Below, in pieces: positions 1-9,258 of a stretch of 51,881 nt of DNA. Numbering within the stretch: the stretch's first letter is position 1; each line of letters begins with the position of its first letter. A program made the translations under genes and the position numbers. The DNA is taken from assembly GCA_001899285.1 (NCBI GenBank), contig MKWA01000001.1, positions 119,915 to 171,795 of the forward strand, in the 5' to 3' direction. Below the pieces are notes generated by a model that ran no database searches, was not told the origin of the DNA, and saw only the letters and a program-made list of their open reading frames with translations. Source of the DNA: Rhizobiales bacterium 64-17 (GTDB lineage Bacteria > Pseudomonadota > Alphaproteobacteria > Rhizobiales > Xanthobacteraceae).

Positions 1-1
1 G

Positions 2-313
2 ATCTCCGGCGCGATCTGCGGCCTCGCCGGTGTGCTGCTTGCCGGCAGTCAGAATTTTGTCAGCCCTGCCGACCTGTCATGGATTCGCTCGGCTGATCTC
101 GCGATCATCGCCGTGCTCGGCGGCGTTTCAGTGACGTGGGGACCGGTCCTCGGCGCCATTGTTTTCTATATCGCCGAGCTGTGGCTTTCGTCGCTGACGG
201 TCCATTGGCAACTGCCGTTCGGCATCATGGTCATCGTCATCGGCGCGTTGCTCAACGGCGGCATCGCCGATCTTGTCCTTCATGCGATGCGCCGCCTGCG
301 ATCGAAGGAGTAA
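2..313 (+). CDS. livM: Branched-chain amino-acid-type ABC permease LivM, C-terminal part
   Basis: This is the last 103 codons of an inner-membrane permease of the Liv (HAAT) ABC importer family; the start lies outside the window and the first complete codon is at base 2. The segment is hydrophobic, with at least two membrane spans, and includes the stretch 'AVLGGVSVTWGPVLGA', which is typical of the last third of LivM/LivH proteins. The two Liv ATPases follow in the same direction, the next start being 5 bp after this stop, so it is the membrane partner of that pair. The substrate cannot be told from this piece; Liv-type systems carry branched amino acids, amides, urea or aromatic acids. Confidence 0.85.
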   Translation: MSGAICGLAGVLLAGSQNFVSPADLSWIRSADLAIIAVLGGVSVTWGPVLGAIVFYIAELWLSSLTVHWQLPFGIMVIVIGALLNGGIADLVLHAMRRLRSKE

Positions 314-317
314 TAGG

Positions 318-1073
318 ATGAGTGACACCCTGTTGCAGATCGACGGATTGACCAAGCGGTATGGCGGCCTGATCGTGACCAATACCCTCGATCTGGCCAT
401 CCGGCGCGGTGAGACGCATGCCCTGATCGGTCCGAATGGCGCGGGCAAGACGACACTGATCGCGCAGATTCAGGGTGAATTGCCGTCCGATAGCGGACAG
501 ATCCGCTTCGACAATGCCGACATCACCCGCGACCCGCCGCACCGGCGCGCACGGCGCGGCATTGCCCGGACCTTCCAGATCACCTCGATCTTTCCGGAAT
601 ATTCGGTGTTGATCAACGTCGCCTTGGCCCGACAGGCGGCACTGGGCGATGGCATGCGGTTCTGGGCTCCGGTTGAATCGGACGAAACGCTGCTCGCTCC
701 GGCACGTGCCGCTCTTGCGGAAGTCGGATTGAGCGACCGGCTCGCGTTCGCGGCACAGGATCTCTCGCACGGCGAACGCCGGCAACTGGAACTGGCGATG
801 GCGCTGGCGATGCAGCCGCGCCTGCTGCTGCTGGACGAACCGATGGCCGGCATGGGCCGTCAGGATTGCGCGAAGCTCGAGCAACTCCTGGCGCAACTGA
901 AGCAGCGCTACACGATCCTTCTGGTAGAACACGATATGGGCGCGGTGTTCGCGCTGGCGGACCGCATCACCGTACTGGTGGCCGGACAGGCCATCGCGAC
1001 AGGCTGTCCCGACGACATCCGCAACGACAGCCGCGTCCGCGATGCCTATCTCGGCCACTCAACGGCACAGTGA
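318..1073 (+). CDS. livG: Liv-type ABC transporter ATP-binding protein LivG
   Basis: A 251-residue cytoplasmic ATPase that powers the Liv importer. It has a Walker A motif GPNGAGKTT (residues 38-46), an ABC signature in the form LSHGE (near 150) and a Walker B with LLLLDEP (near 170), and its length is normal for LivG. The ATG at 318 is chosen because AAGGAG lies 7 bp upstream; a longer in-frame reading from 273 would run back into the permease gene and adds no LivG-like sequence. livF begins 4 bp after the stop, so the three genes form one operon. LivG and LivF normally act as a heterodimer. Confidence 0.93.
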   Translation: MSDTLLQIDGLTKRYGGLIVTNTLDLAIRRGETHALIGPNGAGKTTLIAQIQGELPSDSGQIRFDNADITRDPPHRRARRGIARTFQITSIFPEYSVLINVALARQAALGDGMRFWAPVESDETLLAPARAALAEVGLSDRLAFAAQDLSHGERRQLELAMALAMQPRLLLLDEPMAGMGRQDCAKLEQLLAQLKQRYTILLVEHDMGAVFALADRITVLVAGQAIATGCPDDIRNDSRVRDAYLGHSTAQ

Positions 1074-1077
1074 CACC

Positions 1078-1782
1078 ATGCTGCTCGAGATCCGCGACCT
1101 TCAGACATCTTACGGACTGAGCCAGGTTCTGTTCGGCGTATCGCTGTCGCTCGAACCGGGCGAAGTGATCACGCTAATGGGCCGGAACGGCATGGGCAAG
1201 ACCACCACGGCCAATTCCGTCACCGGGCTTTGCAAACCACACGCCGGAGAGATTCTGTTCGAGGGCGAGCGGATCGACGGCCTGGCGCCGCACCAGATCG
1301 CGCGACGCGGCATCGGCCTCGTTCCCGAAGGCCGTCGGATTTTTCCCAATCTCACCGTGCGGGAAAATCTGCTCATGGCCTACGCCAACCGGCGCGGCGC
1401 CCGCGATCCGTGGACGTTCGAGCGGGTGCTCGATTTCTTTCCCCGGCTGGCCGAACGACTCACCAACGCCGGCAACCAGCTATCCGGCGGCGAGCAGCAG
1501 ATGCTGGCGATCGGCCGCGCGCTGATGACCAACCCGGCGCTGCTGGTTCTCGACGAAGCGACGGAAGGGCTGGCCCCGCTGATCCGCGAGGAAATCTGGC
1601 AGCAACTCGACCGGCTCAAGCAGTCGGGTCTCTCGCTGATCCTGATCGACAAGGATCTGCAGGCTTTGTCGCGGCTCGCCGCTCGCCACTACATCATTGA
1701 GAAGGGTCAGATCGTCTGGAGCGGCACCAATGCAGATCTCCTCGCCGACAACACGCTTCAGACACGCTATCTAAGCGTCTAG
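1078..1782 (+). CDS. livF: Liv-type ABC transporter ATP-binding protein LivF
   Basis: A 234-residue ATPase, the second nucleotide-binding subunit of the importer. It has Walker A GRNGMGKTT (residues 36-44), the signature LSGGEQQ (near 135) and Walker B LLVLDEATEG (near 155). Its short length and the EATEGLAP segment are LivF hallmarks. The ATG at 1078 follows the livG stop directly. The gene's last 12 bases overlap the last 12 bases of the oppositely directed molybdopterin oxidoreductase gene (1771-1782), so there is no room for a terminator between them. No substrate-binding gene is adjacent; two orphan Liv-type receptors at 20143-21408 and 33266-34468 could in principle feed this transporter. 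Confidence 0.93.
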   Translation: MLLEIRDLQTSYGLSQVLFGVSLSLEPGEVITLMGRNGMGKTTTANSVTGLCKPHAGEILFEGERIDGLAPHQIARRGIGLVPEGRRIFPNLTVRENLLMAYANRRGARDPWTFERVLDFFPRLAERLTNAGNQLSGGEQQMLAIGRALMTNPALLVLDEATEGLAPLIREEIWQQLDRLKQSGLSLILIDKDLQALSRLAARHYIIEKGQIVWSGTNADLLADNTLQTRYLSV

Positions 1783-3885
1783 CAATAGGTTCGCCTGTTC
1801 GGCTGGTTCGTTCGCCACCGTCGTCTGCCTGATCCACACCGCGGTATCGTGGAAGACGGCCCCACCGTTCGGCAGCCCTGGCGCGGCGCTGGTGAGAATA
1901 TTGATGCCCTCGCCATCAATAAACGCGTGGTTCGGCCACACACCTTCGACGATCACCACGCCGCGCTGAACGCCATCGAACGCCCGCGCGTGCACCCGCA
2001 ACGAGCCGCGGTCGTTACCGATCCGCAACACATTGCCATCACTGCCACCGATCGCCGCAAGATCGGACGGGTGAATCAGGATGGTTGGTCGTCCTTCACG
2101 CTTCTGCGATCCCGGCGTTTCAGTGAAACTGGTGTTGAGGAACGAACGCGCCGGTGCTGCAACCAGACGAAATGGCCGCTCCCCATTCGGTTGATCGATC
2201 ACATCAAGATGATCGGGCAAGGCGCTCATCGCGGCATGCGCGGGCCCGAGCGCTGACCAATCCGCCTTGAAATGAAACTTGCCGTCCCGATGCGCAAATC
2301 CATTTAGGAAATGCATGTCCTCATAAGAAGGCGTGCGATCGAGCCAACGCATGGCATGGACTTCGGCAGCCCCAGGCAGCCCGCTGGCACGCAGCGTCTC
2401 ATCGATCATTTCCCAGGCGTCGATCTCGAAGCCGCGATGCCGCGCACCGAGCCGCTTCGCCAGCGCACACAGGACATCGTGGTTGGAACGCGCCTCGCCC
2501 ACCGGCGAGATCGCCGCGCGCGCCACCTGCAGCGCGGTATGGCCGGCGGCAATATAGATGTCGTCATGTTCAAGGAAGGTGGTGGCCGGCAGCACGATAT
2601 CGGCCATTGCTGCCGTTTCCGTCATGAATTGCTCATGGACGCAAACGAACAGGTCGTCACGATTGAACCCGTCGCGCACCAGCCGACCTTCCGGCGCAAC
2701 CGTCACCGGATTGGTGCTTTGGACGAACAGGCCGGTGACCGGGGGGCCTTTGCCGAGATCGCGACGGTCGCCCGTCAGCACCGGGCCAATGCGCGACTGG
2801 TCAAGCAGCCTGATCGACGGATCGATCGCGTCAAGACCACGGATCAGCGTCGCATCGAGACCATAGATACCACCCTGGTTGTACATCGCACCGCCACCGC
2901 GATGCCGCCATGCGCCGGTGACAGCCGGCAAGCAGCTCGCGGCATGCATCTGCTGCGCGCCGTTGCGACTGCGCGAGAAGCCGTAGCCGAGCCGGATAAA
3001 ACTGTTCTTGTGCCGACCGTAGAGCCGCGCAAACGACACGATCTCCTCGACCGTTAGCCCGGTGATCGCGCTCGCCCATTCCGGCGTACGGTTGGCAACA
3101 TGCCGCTCCAACTCATCAGGAGCATCGGTATAGCGTGCAAGATAGTCGCGGTCGGCAAAGCCTTCCGCGAACAGCACGTGCATGACCGCCGTCGCCAAAG
3201 CGCCGTCCGTACCGGGCTTGAGCATGAGATGGATATCCGCCCGCTCGGCAGTCGGCGTCCGATAAGGATCAATCACGACGAAAGTTGCGCCCCGCGCTTT
3301 CTGGGCGGCGGCGATATGATGCATCAGATTGACCTGGGTGTGGACCGGGTTGCCACCCCACACCACGATTACGTCGGATTCCTTTACCTCGCAGACATCG
3401 ACGCCACGCAGGACACCGGCGCCGGCGACGTAGCCGACATTGGCGAGTTGCACGCAGATGGTGCTGTGCTGGCGTGAATAGCGCAGCACATGGCGAAACC
3501 GCTCGATGCCGTCGCGCTGCACCAGCCCCATGGTGCCGCCGTAGAAATACGGCCATACCGTCTCGCTGCCATACCGCTCTGTCGCACGCTGAAAGCGGAG
3601 CGCCACCTCATCGAGCGCATCATCCCAACTGATCGGACGATACGCTGAAATCCCCTCCCCCTTCGCACCGATCCGTTGCAGCGGCGTGCGCAGACGGCCA
3701 GGATGATGTACGCGCTCGGCATAGCGCGCGACCTTCGCGCAGATGACGCCGGCCGTATAGGGATGGTCGGCGGCCCCCCGCAAGCGGCCGACCGTCCGAC
3801 CGTCGCGCCGCTCCACTTCCAGCGCACAGACGCTCGGACAATCGTGCGGACAGGTCGAGGCAACCCATGACGCGCGGTCAGACAT
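1771..3885 (-). CDS. Molybdopterin-dependent oxidoreductase (DMSO reductase superfamily)
   Basis: A 704-residue member of the large molybdenum oxidoreductase family. The N-terminal Mo4Fe4S domain shows C12-x3-C16-x3-C20 and C49 as ligands of a [4Fe-4S] cluster. A molybdopterin-binding body follows (about 65-480, with 'VVWGGNPVHTQ'), then a C-terminal molybdopterin-dinucleotide domain (about 590-690). I see no Tat signal, so it is probably cytoplasmic. No electron-transfer subunit is adjacent. The start overlaps the end of the GMC oxidoreductase gene by 8 bp, which implies translational coupling and a shared substrate pathway. The molybdenum ligand is not certain: a Cys in 'STIC' near residue 142 is one candidate. 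The substrate is unknown. Confidence 0.85.
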   Translation of the reverse strand: MSDRASWVASTCPHDCPSVCALEVERRDGRTVGRLRGAADHPYTAGVICAKVARYAERVHHPGRLRTPLQRIGAKGEGISAYRPISWDDALDEVALRFQRATERYGSETVWPYFYGGTMGLVQRDGIERFRHVLRYSRQHSTICVQLANVGYVAGAGVLRGVDVCEVKESDVIVVWGGNPVHTQVNLMHHIAAAQKARGATFVVIDPYRTPTAERADIHLMLKPGTDGALATAVMHVLFAEGFADRDYLARYTDAPDELERHVANRTPEWASAITGLTVEEIVSFARLYGRHKNSFIRLGYGFSRSRNGAQQMHAASCLPAVTGAWRHRGGGAMYNQGGIYGLDATLIRGLDAIDPSIRLLDQSRIGPVLTGDRRDLGKGPPVTGLFVQSTNPVTVAPEGRLVRDGFNRDDLFVCVHEQFMTETAAMADIVLPATTFLEHDDIYIAAGHTALQVARAAISPVGEARSNHDVLCALAKRLGARHRGFEIDAWEMIDETLRASGLPGAAEVHAMRWLDRTPSYEDMHFLNGFAHRDGKFHFKADWSALGPAHAAMSALPDHLDVIDQPNGERPFRLVAAPARSFLNTSFTETPGSQKREGRPTILIHPSDLAAIGGSDGNVLRIGNDRGSLRVHARAFDGVQRGVVIVEGVWPNHAFIDGEGINILTSAAPGLPNGGAVFHDTAVWIRQTTVANEPAEQANLLLDA

Positions 3886-5533
3886 CGGCTATCTCCCGCA
3901 CGGCAGGTTCTGCTGCTGCTTGCGACATGCCGCAGATCAGATCGGCTGCTTTATCGGCGATCATCATCACCACTGCGTTGATGTTGCCGCCGACCATGTC
4001 CGGCATCACCGAGGCATCGACCACCCGCAAGCCATCGACGCCGCGCACACGCAGATCCTGCCCAACCACGGCATCCTCGTCATTATCCGTGCCCATCCGG
4101 CAGGTGCCGAGCGGATGATGCGCGGTCGCGGCGGTCGCACGGATATGCGCATCGAGTTCGACCCGACTTGACGCCTGTGGCGGTGGCGTAAGCTCCGCGC
4201 CGACGAATTGCGCAAGGGATTTCTGGCGGCCGAGATCGCGCACCAACGCCAACCCGTCACGCAGAACGGCCGCGTCGCGCTCGCGTGTCAGGAAGTTCTG
4301 CGCGATGCGTGGCGGCGCGAATGGATCAGCCGACGCCAGCGTGATCGTGCCCCGACTTTCCGGACGCAACAACACCGCCCGGCAGGCGAAACCATCGGCG
4401 AACGCGTTACGGAACGGCGGCAGATATGGATAAGCACCGAGCGGGCCAGCGCGAAACAACAGTTGAATATCTGGCAGCGCGGCAGCCGACGACGATTTCA
4501 GAAACGCGGTCCAGCCGCTCGGCAAATCGCTGGCGAAACCGCGCCCCGCACACCAGGCAGCGGCCATGTTCCCCGAGAGCCGATCAAGTCGCATATTGGT
4601 GACAAACGGACCGGGCTCACGACGGGAATATTCGACGCCGATCGACACATGGTCCTGCAGATTGCGGCCAACGCCGCGCAGCGGCGCCGTCACCGCGATC
4701 CCGTGCTGCTCCAGCGTGTCCGGATCGCCGATCCCGGACAGCATCAGCAGATGCGGCGAATTGACGACACCGGCAGCGAGAATGATCTCCCTTGCTGCCC
4801 GCGCCATACGCAATTGCCCGTCACAGCGATAGCGAATGCCGACCGCGCGCTGCCCCTCGACGACGAGACCGACGGCATGCGCACGGGTTTCGACCCGCAA
4901 CGACGATCGCACCAAGGCCGGATGCAGAAACGCCGTCGCGGCGCTGCATCGCGCGCCGTCGCGGATCGTCATCTGCAGAATACCGAAACCTTCCTGCTGG
5001 ACGCCGTTGTAGTCCGCGGTCTGCGGATGGCCGGCGGCGACGCCCGCGGCGAGCCACGCATCGACCAGCGGATCGAAGTCGCGATAGCGCGAATTCCGGG
5101 TGGTGAGCGGCCCATGGGCGCCGCGATAAGCATCGGCGCCGCCTTCCCAGCATTCCTGCCGCTGGAAATGTGGCAGGACGGCTTCATACGACCAGCGATC
5201 GAGGCCGCGCTTAGCCCATCGCTCATAATCTCCACGATGACCGCGTACATAGGCCATCGCATTGGTAGACGACGACCCGCCGATCACCTTGCCTCGCGCG
5301 AATTCGACGCGCCGGCCGTTGAGCATGGACTCCGGTTCGCTGTCGTACATCCAGTCGTGCAGCCGCGACTGGAAGACCTTGCCCCAGGCCAACGGGATGC
5401 GCAGGAACGGATCGCGGTCCCATCCTCCGGCTTCCAGCAAGAGAACGGAACCATGCCGGGACAAGCGGTTCGCGAGAACACAGCCGGCCGATCCGGCGCC
5501 GACGATCACATAGTCATAAGTGGGGTCGGACAT
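3878..5533 (-). CDS. GMC-family FAD-dependent oxidoreductase (choline-dehydrogenase-like)
   Basis: A 551-residue flavoprotein that oxidises an alcohol. The FAD-binding GAGSAG motif is at residues 12-17, the GMC signature with 'GGSSSTNAMAYVRG' lies near residue 85, and the C-terminal catalytic region has HHPLGTCRMG (His near 472) and GGNIN (Asn near 517). The ATG at 5533 is chosen because the protein then begins just before the FAD fold; an upstream in-frame start at 5584 would add residues encoded by the operator repeats. It is the first gene of a two-gene operon with the molybdopterin enzyme (8-bp overlap) and diverges from a GntR regulator. The substrate is not identifiable from sequence. 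Confidence 0.88.
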   Translation of the reverse strand: MSDPTYDYVIVGAGSAGCVLANRLSRHGSVLLLEAGGWDRDPFLRIPLAWGKVFQSRLHDWMYDSEPESMLNGRRVEFARGKVIGGSSSTNAMAYVRGHRGDYERWAKRGLDRWSYEAVLPHFQRQECWEGGADAYRGAHGPLTTRNSRYRDFDPLVDAWLAAGVAAGHPQTADYNGVQQEGFGILQMTIRDGARCSAATAFLHPALVRSSLRVETRAHAVGLVVEGQRAVGIRYRCDGQLRMARAAREIILAAGVVNSPHLLMLSGIGDPDTLEQHGIAVTAPLRGVGRNLQDHVSIGVEYSRREPGPFVTNMRLDRLSGNMAAAWCAGRGFASDLPSGWTAFLKSSSAAALPDIQLLFRAGPLGAYPYLPPFRNAFADGFACRAVLLRPESRGTITLASADPFAPPRIAQNFLTRERDAAVLRDGLALVRDLGRQKSLAQFVGAELTPPPQASSRVELDAHIRATAATAHHPLGTCRMGTDNDEDAVVGQDLRVRGVDGLRVVDASVMPDMVGGNINAVVMMIADKAADLICGMSQAAAEPAVREIADV

Positions 5534-5558
5534 AACCCGGCAAGGATGGCCCAAAATG

Positions 5559-5602
5559 CCAACCAACTCAACCAACCATTTCAACCAATTTTAGTTGGTT
5601 GG
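5559..5602. promoter_or_regulatory. Operator cluster between GMC gene and GntR regulator
   Basis: The intergenic DNA contains CCAACCAACT (5559-5568) and its exact reverse complement AGTTGGTTGG (5593-5602). Two more copies of the AACCAA core lie between them, at 5570 and 5583; the latter pairs with TTGGTT at 5595-5600. Four copies of one half-site in both orientations, in a divergent promoter next to a GntR/FCD gene, is the usual layout of an autoregulated operator. The sequence is direct observation; assignment to the neighbouring regulator is inference. Confidence 0.6.
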
Positions 5603-5726
5603 ATCGCCGGTTATATGGTATTCTATTGTTTATTGAGCCGATTCAGTTGAAGAAGCGCCACTAAAGCCGCTTCCCAACCCCGTATGGCGATCGTGTTGGG
5701 CCTTATTTTCAAGCCGGATAAGAACC

Positions 5727-6395
5727 ATGGATAAGCTGGTTGACGGGAATTTGCAGACCGATCTGAACTCGCTGATCGAGGCTGTGCGCGGGCTGGCCTC
5801 AGCGAACGGGCTGTCGTCGGAGCGAACGCTCGCGGACAAGCTCAACGTCAAACGCCATCAGTTGCGCCGCGCACTGCAAGTGTTGCGCGATAGCGGCGAG
5901 ATCGCGCCGGCAAAAACCAAACGCAAGGGATTTGCCGCCCGCAATGGCGAGAACCTGGTCAAGGATACCAACCCGCTCGAAGTGATCGAGATGCGGATCG
6001 CGATCGAGCCATTTCTCGCGCGTCTTGCCGCACTTCGCGCGTCGCCCCTGGACATCGCCCGCATCGAGCGGGCCGCCACGACGCTTGCCGGCACCGATTC
6101 CGGTGTCGCCGACCTGCGGTTTCACAAGGCCATCGCCACAGCGTCCGGCAATCATCTTGCGGAAGCGTTTTACGCGATGCTGCGGCAAGTCGCGAGTGAT
6201 GCGCGGATGCGGTTGGGCAAAAACCAGCCGTCCTGCCCGAAGCGGATTCAGCAGCGAGACTCCGAGCATCGCGCGATCGCCTCAGCCATCGCCGCACGCG
6301 ATGCCGACAATGCAGAACGCGCCATGCGATTGCATCTTGCCGCCGTCCAGAAGCGGATTATCGAACATCTTCATCCGCTAACTGCGGTTGGCTGA
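5727..6395 (+). CDS. GntR-family transcriptional regulator with FCD domain
   Basis: A 222-residue DNA-binding protein. A winged-helix domain (about 10-70, 'SERTLADKLNVKRHQLRRAL') is followed by a helical FCD ligand-binding domain (about 85-215). Likely metal or ligand residues of FCD proteins are visible: Asp and His in 'DLRFHKAIA', then His in 'SEHRAIA' and in 'MRLHLAAVQ'. It is transcribed away from the GMC/molybdopterin operon and most likely controls it, because the repeated AACCAA half-sites lie between them. FCD-type GntR proteins commonly sense an organic acid. It ends 28 bp before the convergent cysA gene. Confidence 0.9.
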   Translation: MDKLVDGNLQTDLNSLIEAVRGLASANGLSSERTLADKLNVKRHQLRRALQVLRDSGEIAPAKTKRKGFAARNGENLVKDTNPLEVIEMRIAIEPFLARLAALRASPLDIARIERAATTLAGTDSGVADLRFHKAIATASGNHLAEAFYAMLRQVASDARMRLGKNQPSCPKRIQQRDSEHRAIASAIAARDADNAERAMRLHLAAVQKRIIEHLHPLTAVG

Positions 6396-6423
6396 CCATC
6401 CCACCGGGGAGCGGCGAGAACAT

Positions 6424-7479
6424 CTACGCTGCCGTCAGCGGGAAAAGCCGATAGGATTGCGGCGCGAGACTGACAATCTGACCGACGCCTACGGGCAAGG
6501 CCCGCGGCGTGCTGATTTCGACCAGATGCTCGCCCGATGCGGTGCGCAATGCGACCTCGGCACGACGCAGCGCGCCAAGCCCATAGAGCCGCCGCACCTC
6601 GCCCGTGAGCCCACCGGCAATCGACCCGGCGTGAATCGCGATGTCGTAAGGGCGCGCGCACAGCGTCGCGCCGCCGTCCGGCACGCCTTGTGCATCGATG
6701 GCAATCGGCGAGCCGTCAAACCGGACCTCGCCGCCAGTGACGGTGACCGGCAAGGCCACTGAATCGCCGATGAACTCATGCACAAAGCTGCTGGTTGGCC
6801 GGTCATGGACCTGCTGTGGCGTCCCCGTCTGGATGATATGCCCCTTGTCGAGCACAACGACGCGGTCAGCGACCTCAAGCGCCTCTTCCTGATCGTGCGT
6901 CACGAACACCGACGTGATCTGAATGTCTTCGTGCAGGGTCCGCAGCCACCGTCGCAGCTCCTTGCGAACCTTCGCATCGAGCGCGCCGAAGGGTTCGTCG
7001 AGCAGCAGCACCCGCGGCTCGACCGCCAAGGCCCGCGCTAGCGCGATGCGCTGCCGCTGCCCGCCCGACAACTGATCGGGATAGCGTTGCGCCGTCCAGC
7101 TTAGCTGCACGAGATCGAGCAGATCGCCGACACGCTTGCGGATCGCAGGTTCGCTAGGGCGCTGGTGGCGCGGGCGCGCCCGCAAACCGAAGGCGACGTT
7201 CTCGAACACCGTCATATGCCGGAATAACGCATAGTGCTGGAATACGAAACCGACATGCCGCTCCGCGGCGCCGAGCGCCAAAGCATTCTCGCCGCCGAAC
7301 CAGACCGAGCCGCTATCCGGCCAGTCGAGTCCGGCCATGATCCGCAGCAGCGTCGTCTTCCCCGAACCCGAAGGGCCGAGCAGCGCGACCAGTTCGCCGG
7401 AGTGAATGTCGAGGTTAACCCGGTCGAGCGCGACAAATGCGTCAAAGCGTTTGGTGACGTTCTGAATACCGATCTTCAT
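6424..7479 (-). CDS. cysA: Sulfate/thiosulfate ABC transporter ATP-binding protein CysA
   Basis: A 351-residue ATPase that energises sulfate or thiosulfate import. Walker A is GPSGSGKTT (residues 35-43), the signature is [15 protein letters not shown], and Walker B is [11 protein letters not shown]. The C-terminal third is a TOBE-like regulatory domain. The [13 protein letters not shown] run is characteristic of CysA. The ATG at 7479 is chosen because the family begins just before the [12 protein letters not shown] strand; reading back to 7704 would enter cysW in another frame. It is the last gene of sbp-cysT-cysW-cysA and lies 10 bp after cysW. Confidence 0.95.
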   Translation of the reverse strand: MKIGIQNVTKRFDAFVALDRVNLDIHSGELVALLGPSGSGKTTLLRIMAGLDWPDSGSVWFGGENALALGAAERHVGFVFQHYALFRHMTVFENVAFGLRARPRHQRPSEPAIRKRVGDLLDLVQLSWTAQRYPDQLSGGQRQRIALARALAVEPRVLLLDEPFGALDAKVRKELRRWLRTLHEDIQITSVFVTHDQEEALEVADRVVVLDKGHIIQTGTPQQVHDRPTSSFVHEFIGDSVALPVTVTGGEVRFDGSPIAIDAQGVPDGGATLCARPYDIAIHAGSIAGGLTGEVRRLYGLGALRRAEVALRTASGEHLVEISTPRALPVGVGQIVSLAPQSYRLFPLTAA

Positions 7480-7489
7480 CGTCTTGTCC

Positions 7490-8401
7490 CTACCGTGTTG
7501 TCCTCGCGATCCGCTTTTCCAGCACAACCTTGGCGACCAGTGTGACCAGCGCCAGAAAAGCCAGCAGCGACGCGACCGCGAACGCCGCCATGAATTGATA
7601 CTCGTTGTAGAGAATCTCGATATGCAGCGGCATCGTATTGGTCTCGCCACGGATATGGCCGGACACCACCGAGACCGCGCCGAATTCACCCATTGCGCGC
7701 GCATTGGTCAGAAGGACGCCGTACAGCAGCGCCCATTTGACGTTCGGCAGTGTCACGCGGAAGAAGGTCCGCAACCCGGAGGCACCGAGCGAGAGTGCCG
7801 CTTCTTCGTCCTGGATACCCTGCTCCCGCATCAGCGGAATGAGTTCGCGGGCAACGAACGGGAACGTAACGAACACCGTCGCCAGAATGATGCCGGGCAC
7901 GGCAAAGACGATCTTGATATCGTTGTCCTGCAGCCAAGGCCCGAAATAGCCCTGCGCGCCGAACAACAGGATAAAGACAAGACCGGAGATCACCGGCGAC
8001 ACCGAGAACGGCAGATCGACCAGGCTGATCAGGAGGCTTTTGCCGCGAAACTCGTATTTAGTGATCGCCCAGGCCGTGATCGTTCCAAAGACCACGTTCA
8101 GAACCACGGCCACCACGGCGGCCACGACCGTCAACCAGATCGCCGCCAGCGCGTCCGGATGGCTGATGGCTGCAACATAGGCCGCAACGCCTTTGGCCAG
8201 CGCCTGCGCAAACACATTCACGAGGGGAATGACAATGAAGATCGTCAGGAAGAAGAGCGCAACACCTGTTAGCGTCCATTGCAGCCAAAGCGGGTCGGCC
8301 CGTCCGTCGCGGCGGGAGCGATGCATGACGAGCGCGGGCGCGAAACTGGTCGCGAGCAAGTCCACGGTTTCCTGCGATTGAATCACGGGATTGAACGACA
8401 T
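7490..8401 (-). CDS. cysW: Sulfate/thiosulfate ABC transporter permease CysW
   Basis: A 303-residue inner-membrane permease, one half of the sulfate channel. About six membrane spans are visible. The cytoplasmic coupling loop with '[21 protein letters not shown]' is the EAA motif that contacts CysA. The segment '[18 protein letters not shown]' is a CysW/CysT hallmark. The longer N-terminal extension (about 40 residues before the first span) and its place between cysT and cysA fit CysW rather than CysT. The start ATG at 8401 shares one base with the cysT stop (TAATG arrangement), so the two subunits are translationally coupled. Confidence 0.94.
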   Translation of the reverse strand: MSFNPVIQSQETVDLLATSFAPALVMHRSRRDGRADPLWLQWTLTGVALFFLTIFIVIPLVNVFAQALAKGVAAYVAAISHPDALAAIWLTVVAAVVAVVLNVVFGTITAWAITKYEFRGKSLLISLVDLPFSVSPVISGLVFILLFGAQGYFGPWLQDNDIKIVFAVPGIILATVFVTFPFVARELIPLMREQGIQDEEAALSLGASGLRTFFRVTLPNVKWALLYGVLLTNARAMGEFGAVSVVSGHIRGETNTMPLHIEILYNEYQFMAAFAVASLLAFLALVTLVAKVVLEKRIARTTR

Positions 8402-9249
8402 TATCGTTTTCCAGCGCGCCGCTCGGACCAGCGCTGCAACAGATTGATGATCAGCAACAGGATGAACGACGCAACCAGCATCACCGCCGCGATCGCTGTC
8501 GCATCCGCATAACGGAACTCCTCCAGGCGAATGATGATCAGCAGCGGCGCGATTTCCGACACATTCGGAAGATTGCCGGCAATGAAGATGACAGAGCCGT
8601 ATTCCCCCACCGCGCGGGCGAAGGCGAGCGCGAAACCCGTGAGCAGCGCCGGCACCAGAGTCGGGAAAATAACCCGGCGGATTGTGGTCCAGCGGCTGGC
8701 GCCAAGGGTCGCCGCCACCTCTTCAAGCTCGGCCTCGAGATCCTGCAGTACCGGCTGAACCGTCCGGACCACGAACGGCAAACCGATGAACACCAACGCG
8801 ACGAAGATACCGAGCTGGGTGAAGGCGACCTTGATCCCCAGCGGCGCCAGCAGGCTGCCGATCCAGCCGTTCTCCGCATAGAGATTGGTCAGCGCGATGC
8901 CCGCGACTGCCGTCGGCAACGCGAATGGAATATCGATCACCGCGTCGAACATCCGCCGGGCGGGAAATTCGTAGCGAACCAGAACCCAGACCGCGATCAG
9001 GCCAAACACTAAATTCGTCGCTGCCGCGGCCAGCGCCAGGCCGAAGGACAACTCCAGCGCGTGCAGCGTGCGCGGGCTGGTGACGATCGCCACGAACCGC
9101 TCGAACGACAGCTCCGTTGTCTTCAGGAACAGCGCGGCGAGCGGAATGAGAATAATCAGCGACAGCCATGTCAGGGATACGCCCAGCGTGATCCCAAATC
9201 CCGGAACGACGCTCGGCTGCCGCCGCAGCAACAGAATTCCGCTCACCAC
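8401..9249 (-). CDS. cysT: Sulfate/thiosulfate ABC transporter permease CysT (CysU)
   Basis: A 282-residue inner-membrane permease, partner of CysW. It has about six hydrophobic spans, an EAA-type loop with '[17 protein letters not shown]', and the conserved '[16 protein letters not shown]'. The start is a GTG at 9249; the GAGG that overlaps the sbp stop codon lies 7 bp upstream, supporting it, and a second GTG follows at 9246. No ATG is available near the expected N-terminus. The gene lies 9 bp after sbp and overlaps cysW by one base. Confidence 0.94.
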   Translation of the reverse strand: MVSGILLLRRQPSVVPGFGITLGVSLTWLSLIILIPLAALFLKTTELSFERFVAIVTSPRTLHALELSFGLALAAAATNLVFGLIAVWVLVRYEFPARRMFDAVIDIPFALPTAVAGIALTNLYAENGWIGSLLAPLGIKVAFTQLGIFVALVFIGLPFVVRTVQPVLQDLEAELEEVAATLGASRWTTIRRVIFPTLVPALLTGFALAFARAVGEYGSVIFIAGNLPNVSEIAPLLIIIRLEEFRYADATAIAAVMLVASFILLLIINLLQRWSERRAGKR

Positions 9250-9258
9250 GACTGTACC

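Noticed and set aside
4208-5650. 480-codon plus-strand frame opposite the GMC gene.
   Set aside because: It is antisense to a clear GMC oxidoreductase and rich in Arg, His and Gln without any motif, as expected for shadow frames in GC-rich DNA.
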